NCBI GenBank assembly: GCA_002007465.1
Contig: LNAC01000861.1
Span: forward strand, 124,314-188,313
From: Ailurus styani
Lineage: Eukaryota; Chordata; Mammalia; Carnivora; Ailuridae
DNA length: 64,000 nt
Direction of reading: 5' to 3'
The notes under the pieces are model-generated. The model was not told the origin of the DNA. It did no database searches and worked only from the letters and a program-made list of their open reading frames with translations. Shown one piece after another: positions 61,743 through 64,000 of the stretch. Each line of letters begins with the position of its first letter. The first letter of the stretch is position 1. The translations under genes and the position numbers were made by a program.

Positions 61743-63700
61743 TTTCCCAGATCTTCCCCACTATCACTCTGTGGCTTTGTTCAAAAGATCAGCAGATGGA
61801 ACTGCTGGGCTTCTGTGATGTCATGATCACATGGTAATGATTCCAGAAATTAGAGTTTAGTGTATCACTGAGTCCTAAGCCAGGTGTAATAGCAATGAGT
61901 GATTCCAGGAACAAGGGTCAGCTAACCATGGCAATGCTGACTCATAGGATGCAAAGGAATGAACAGGAGAAGACCGGGGTCCACAACATGGGTCTTAAGA
62001 AGACAAGAGTTCTAGATCTGATTCTGTTACTGACTTTCTCTCTGACTTAGAGGAAATTACAGCCTTCATGGTTATGGTCAATGGGGTAGCTATTTGGTTT
62101 GTTGCAAACACCTTCAGAACAATTTTTTTTTTTTTTTTAGTGAAATGGCATCCAGCCATCTGTGTCAGTGAACTGATTCTTCACTTGAGCAGATGTCCCA
62201 TTCTTAGTAATCTTGGAAGGACAGATGAGAGGAGTACTTCGAGATTTTTGTTTAGCTCATCAATAAGAAAGGCATGGTAGTGCAGCTATTGTAGAAGGCA
62301 ATTTTACCGGTGCAAACATTGGTCAGTTGTTAAATATTTGAGCTCAGGAACCTGTTCCCCTTATCTCTTCTTTATGGGACCCTCCCCCTTCTTGCTTTTA
62401 TCCCTGCCCTGTCAGCAAACACTTTGGTCCAGCAGAGGTAAAGTTCAGAACTAGAGCAATTTCTTTTATTTTCTCTGATGTTTTCAAAGGTGTAAGAAAT
62501 GTCATGCCTTTCAGTGCACCCAAGGGGCAGGCAAAATGTCAAAGCCTGATGGGGGGGCCTAGTCCCCCCAGTTATTGTGAAGATGGCCTGACACAAGGTG
62601 ATGAGACCCAGGAGAAATGTTGTTGTCCTTTGGAGCCCTCTGTGATTCTGCTGTATGTGGCAGGCTATTTCTAGAAGGGAATTACAACATTTCCTAGAAC
62701 TGCTGCCACAGTTATATTTCCTTCTAAGCTGAGCTATAATTTCCACCAAATCTAGTCATTACGCTAGCACACGGCAATATTAGGAAGGACTCAGGTCTAG
62801 AGTTAAGAACCCTGAATTCTGGCCCTAGTCTTTCAATTAAGTTGCTGTGTGATGTCTAACAAGTCACTTTACCTTTCACAGTCTTATATTTTATGTTGAA
62901 AATAAAATCATAACATACTTGATGGAATTACTGTGGGGATTCCATAAGGTAGTGTGATCATATTTTGAAAAGCATAAAGCTTAAAACAAGAAAAGAAAAC
63001 CATTAATTATTTCAGTTCCTTTTCTGAATGGCATTGATTATAAAGCAAAGAGGAAGGAAGGACAGAAGGGGGAGGAAGGAAAGGAAGAAATTATATGTTT
63101 TAGATCACATGCACACATCCATAAGCGCAAGCCCCTGTAGCTAGCTTTTTGGTGTATATAAGATCACAGTTTCCAAGTTAAAGCTCATTTACTTAGTCTG
63201 ATTAATCTTAATGGTTAAGCTATCATCATCAATGAAACATTCTTATTTTCCTAACTTTGCTATCTAATATTGTCAAAGTTGTACCAGTTCTTTCCAAGAT
63301 GCTATGTAGGCATCTCGTTCCCCCTTTCCCAGCAATTGTCCTACGAGAACAAAAGGATTCGATTTCAATTAAACAGCCAGGTAGTTTGTTCCTCTAATGT
63401 TATATTATGGTGTTGGAAATATTAGTTTCTTTGGCTGAGACAAAAAATGTGTGGAGGGTTTCAAAAGACAGTCTGTCCAAATTTGTCTTGAACCTGGGGC
63501 ATCTGAGTCATCTGGATTCCCTGGAACTGTCCTAGCTTCTGTACTAGAAGACCAACATCCTGAGAAGACCCTTGGTCCTGGGCAGATTGAGGTAGGTGGT
63601 CCTCCTGCCCCCCCCACCCCGCCTTCCACTTCCTTATCTACACAGTGCTGCAGCCGCACCCTCCCACCCTAGTTAAGAGAGCACGCAAAGCCTTTTCTTT
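61743..63700 (-). other. 5' flank of KCNU1, no CpG island
   Basis: The presumed 5' UTR and promoter lie here, but I see no clear TATA box or CpG island that would fix a transcription start. A MIR-like remnant occupies about 62800-62960, and a GGAA-rich tract 63050-63090. Testis-specific promoters without a CpG island are common, so this absence is not informative. Confidence 0.4.
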
Positions 63701-64000
63701 CCCCAGGCCTTTCTGACATACTGTTCCCTTTGCCTAGAACACACACCTGTGTCTCCATCAGCTGCTTTTTTAGGTCTCTTTTTAAATGTCTCATCACACT
63801 CTCCTGACCATCCTATAGAAAGGAGAGCTGGTCACATGCCCTAGGATTCTGTGATGGCCTTTTCCTTCATGGCACTTCATGGCACTTCTTGTAATTACCT
63901 TATTTCCTATTGCCTGGTTTATTTTCTATCTTCCCTCGAAAGAATGCAAGCTCCACAAGCTTAGGGATCATACCTGTTTTATTCATGACTGACTAGCCCT
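63700..64000 (+). repeat. L2 LINE 3' end remnant
   Basis: L2-type text: CTGTTCCCTTTGCCTAGAAC, TCTCATCACACTCTCCTGAC, AAGAATGCAAGCTCCACAAG, TTAGGGATCATACCTGTTTT. It runs off the window end. Confidence 0.78.

Noticed and set aside
1..64000. CRISPR array, prophage, operon or tRNA gene
   Set aside because: None of the needed repeats, coding density or folded cloverleaf was seen. The CAN-SINEs are tRNA-derived but are retroposons, not tRNA genes.

Overview
This window is vertebrate nuclear DNA from a carnivoran mammal. It holds many copies of the tRNA-Lys-derived carnivore SINE (CAN-SINE: B-box region, CT-rich tract, AAATAAATAAATAAAATC tail), several related young L1 3' ends, and spliced exons with GT-AG borders. 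The SINE consensus visible here (CTGCCTACTTGTGATCTCTCTCT before the tail) looks like the mustelid or near-mustelid form, but that species-level reading is an inference. There are no bacterial genes, operons, CRISPR arrays or RNA genes that I can support. 

One host gene fills the window: KCNU1 (SLO3, the sperm-specific, alkalinisation-activated potassium channel), on the minus strand. I could place 18 consecutive coding exons, from the initiator ATG at 61742 to a donor at 4210. They total 1840 nt, or residues 1-613 plus one base. Every exon has a GT donor and an AG acceptor, every junction keeps the reading frame, and no stop or frameshift is seen, so the gene looks intact. The exons cover the extracellular N-terminus and S0 (exon 1), the S0-S1 linker (exon 2), S1 (exon 3), S2 (exon 4), S3 (exon 5), S4 (exon 6), S5 (exon 7), the pore with the TVGFGD filter and S6 (exon 8), the S6-RCK1 linker (exon 9), and RCK1 into the RCK1-RCK2 linker (exons 10-18). 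The second gating-ring domain and the C-terminus must lie beyond base 1. 

The rest is intron and 5' flank, dominated by transposable elements. Intron 2 (about 16.6 kb) and introns 10, 13 and 14 carry most of the LINE mass. At least 14 CAN-SINEs are present in both orientations, most with clear target-site duplications. Four related young L1 3' ends (about 6.4, 10-11.5, 14.9-15.7 and 53.5-54.1 kb) all lie antisense to KCNU1. Older L1, L2, MIR and LTR remnants fill in between. 

I found no convincing new biological system. The observations most worth a second look are: an L1 copy with a short 3' transduction and two poly(A) tails (14876-15785); a 5'-inverted (twin-primed) L1 (about 43918-46180); a GC-rich unidentified insertion inside an old L1 (50055 to about 51030); two closely spaced inverted SINE pairs that could form dsRNA in the KCNU1 pre-mRNA; an 18-bp perfect hairpin beside a (GT)22 tract; and a KCNU1 start codon that appears to lie downstream of the human and mouse start.
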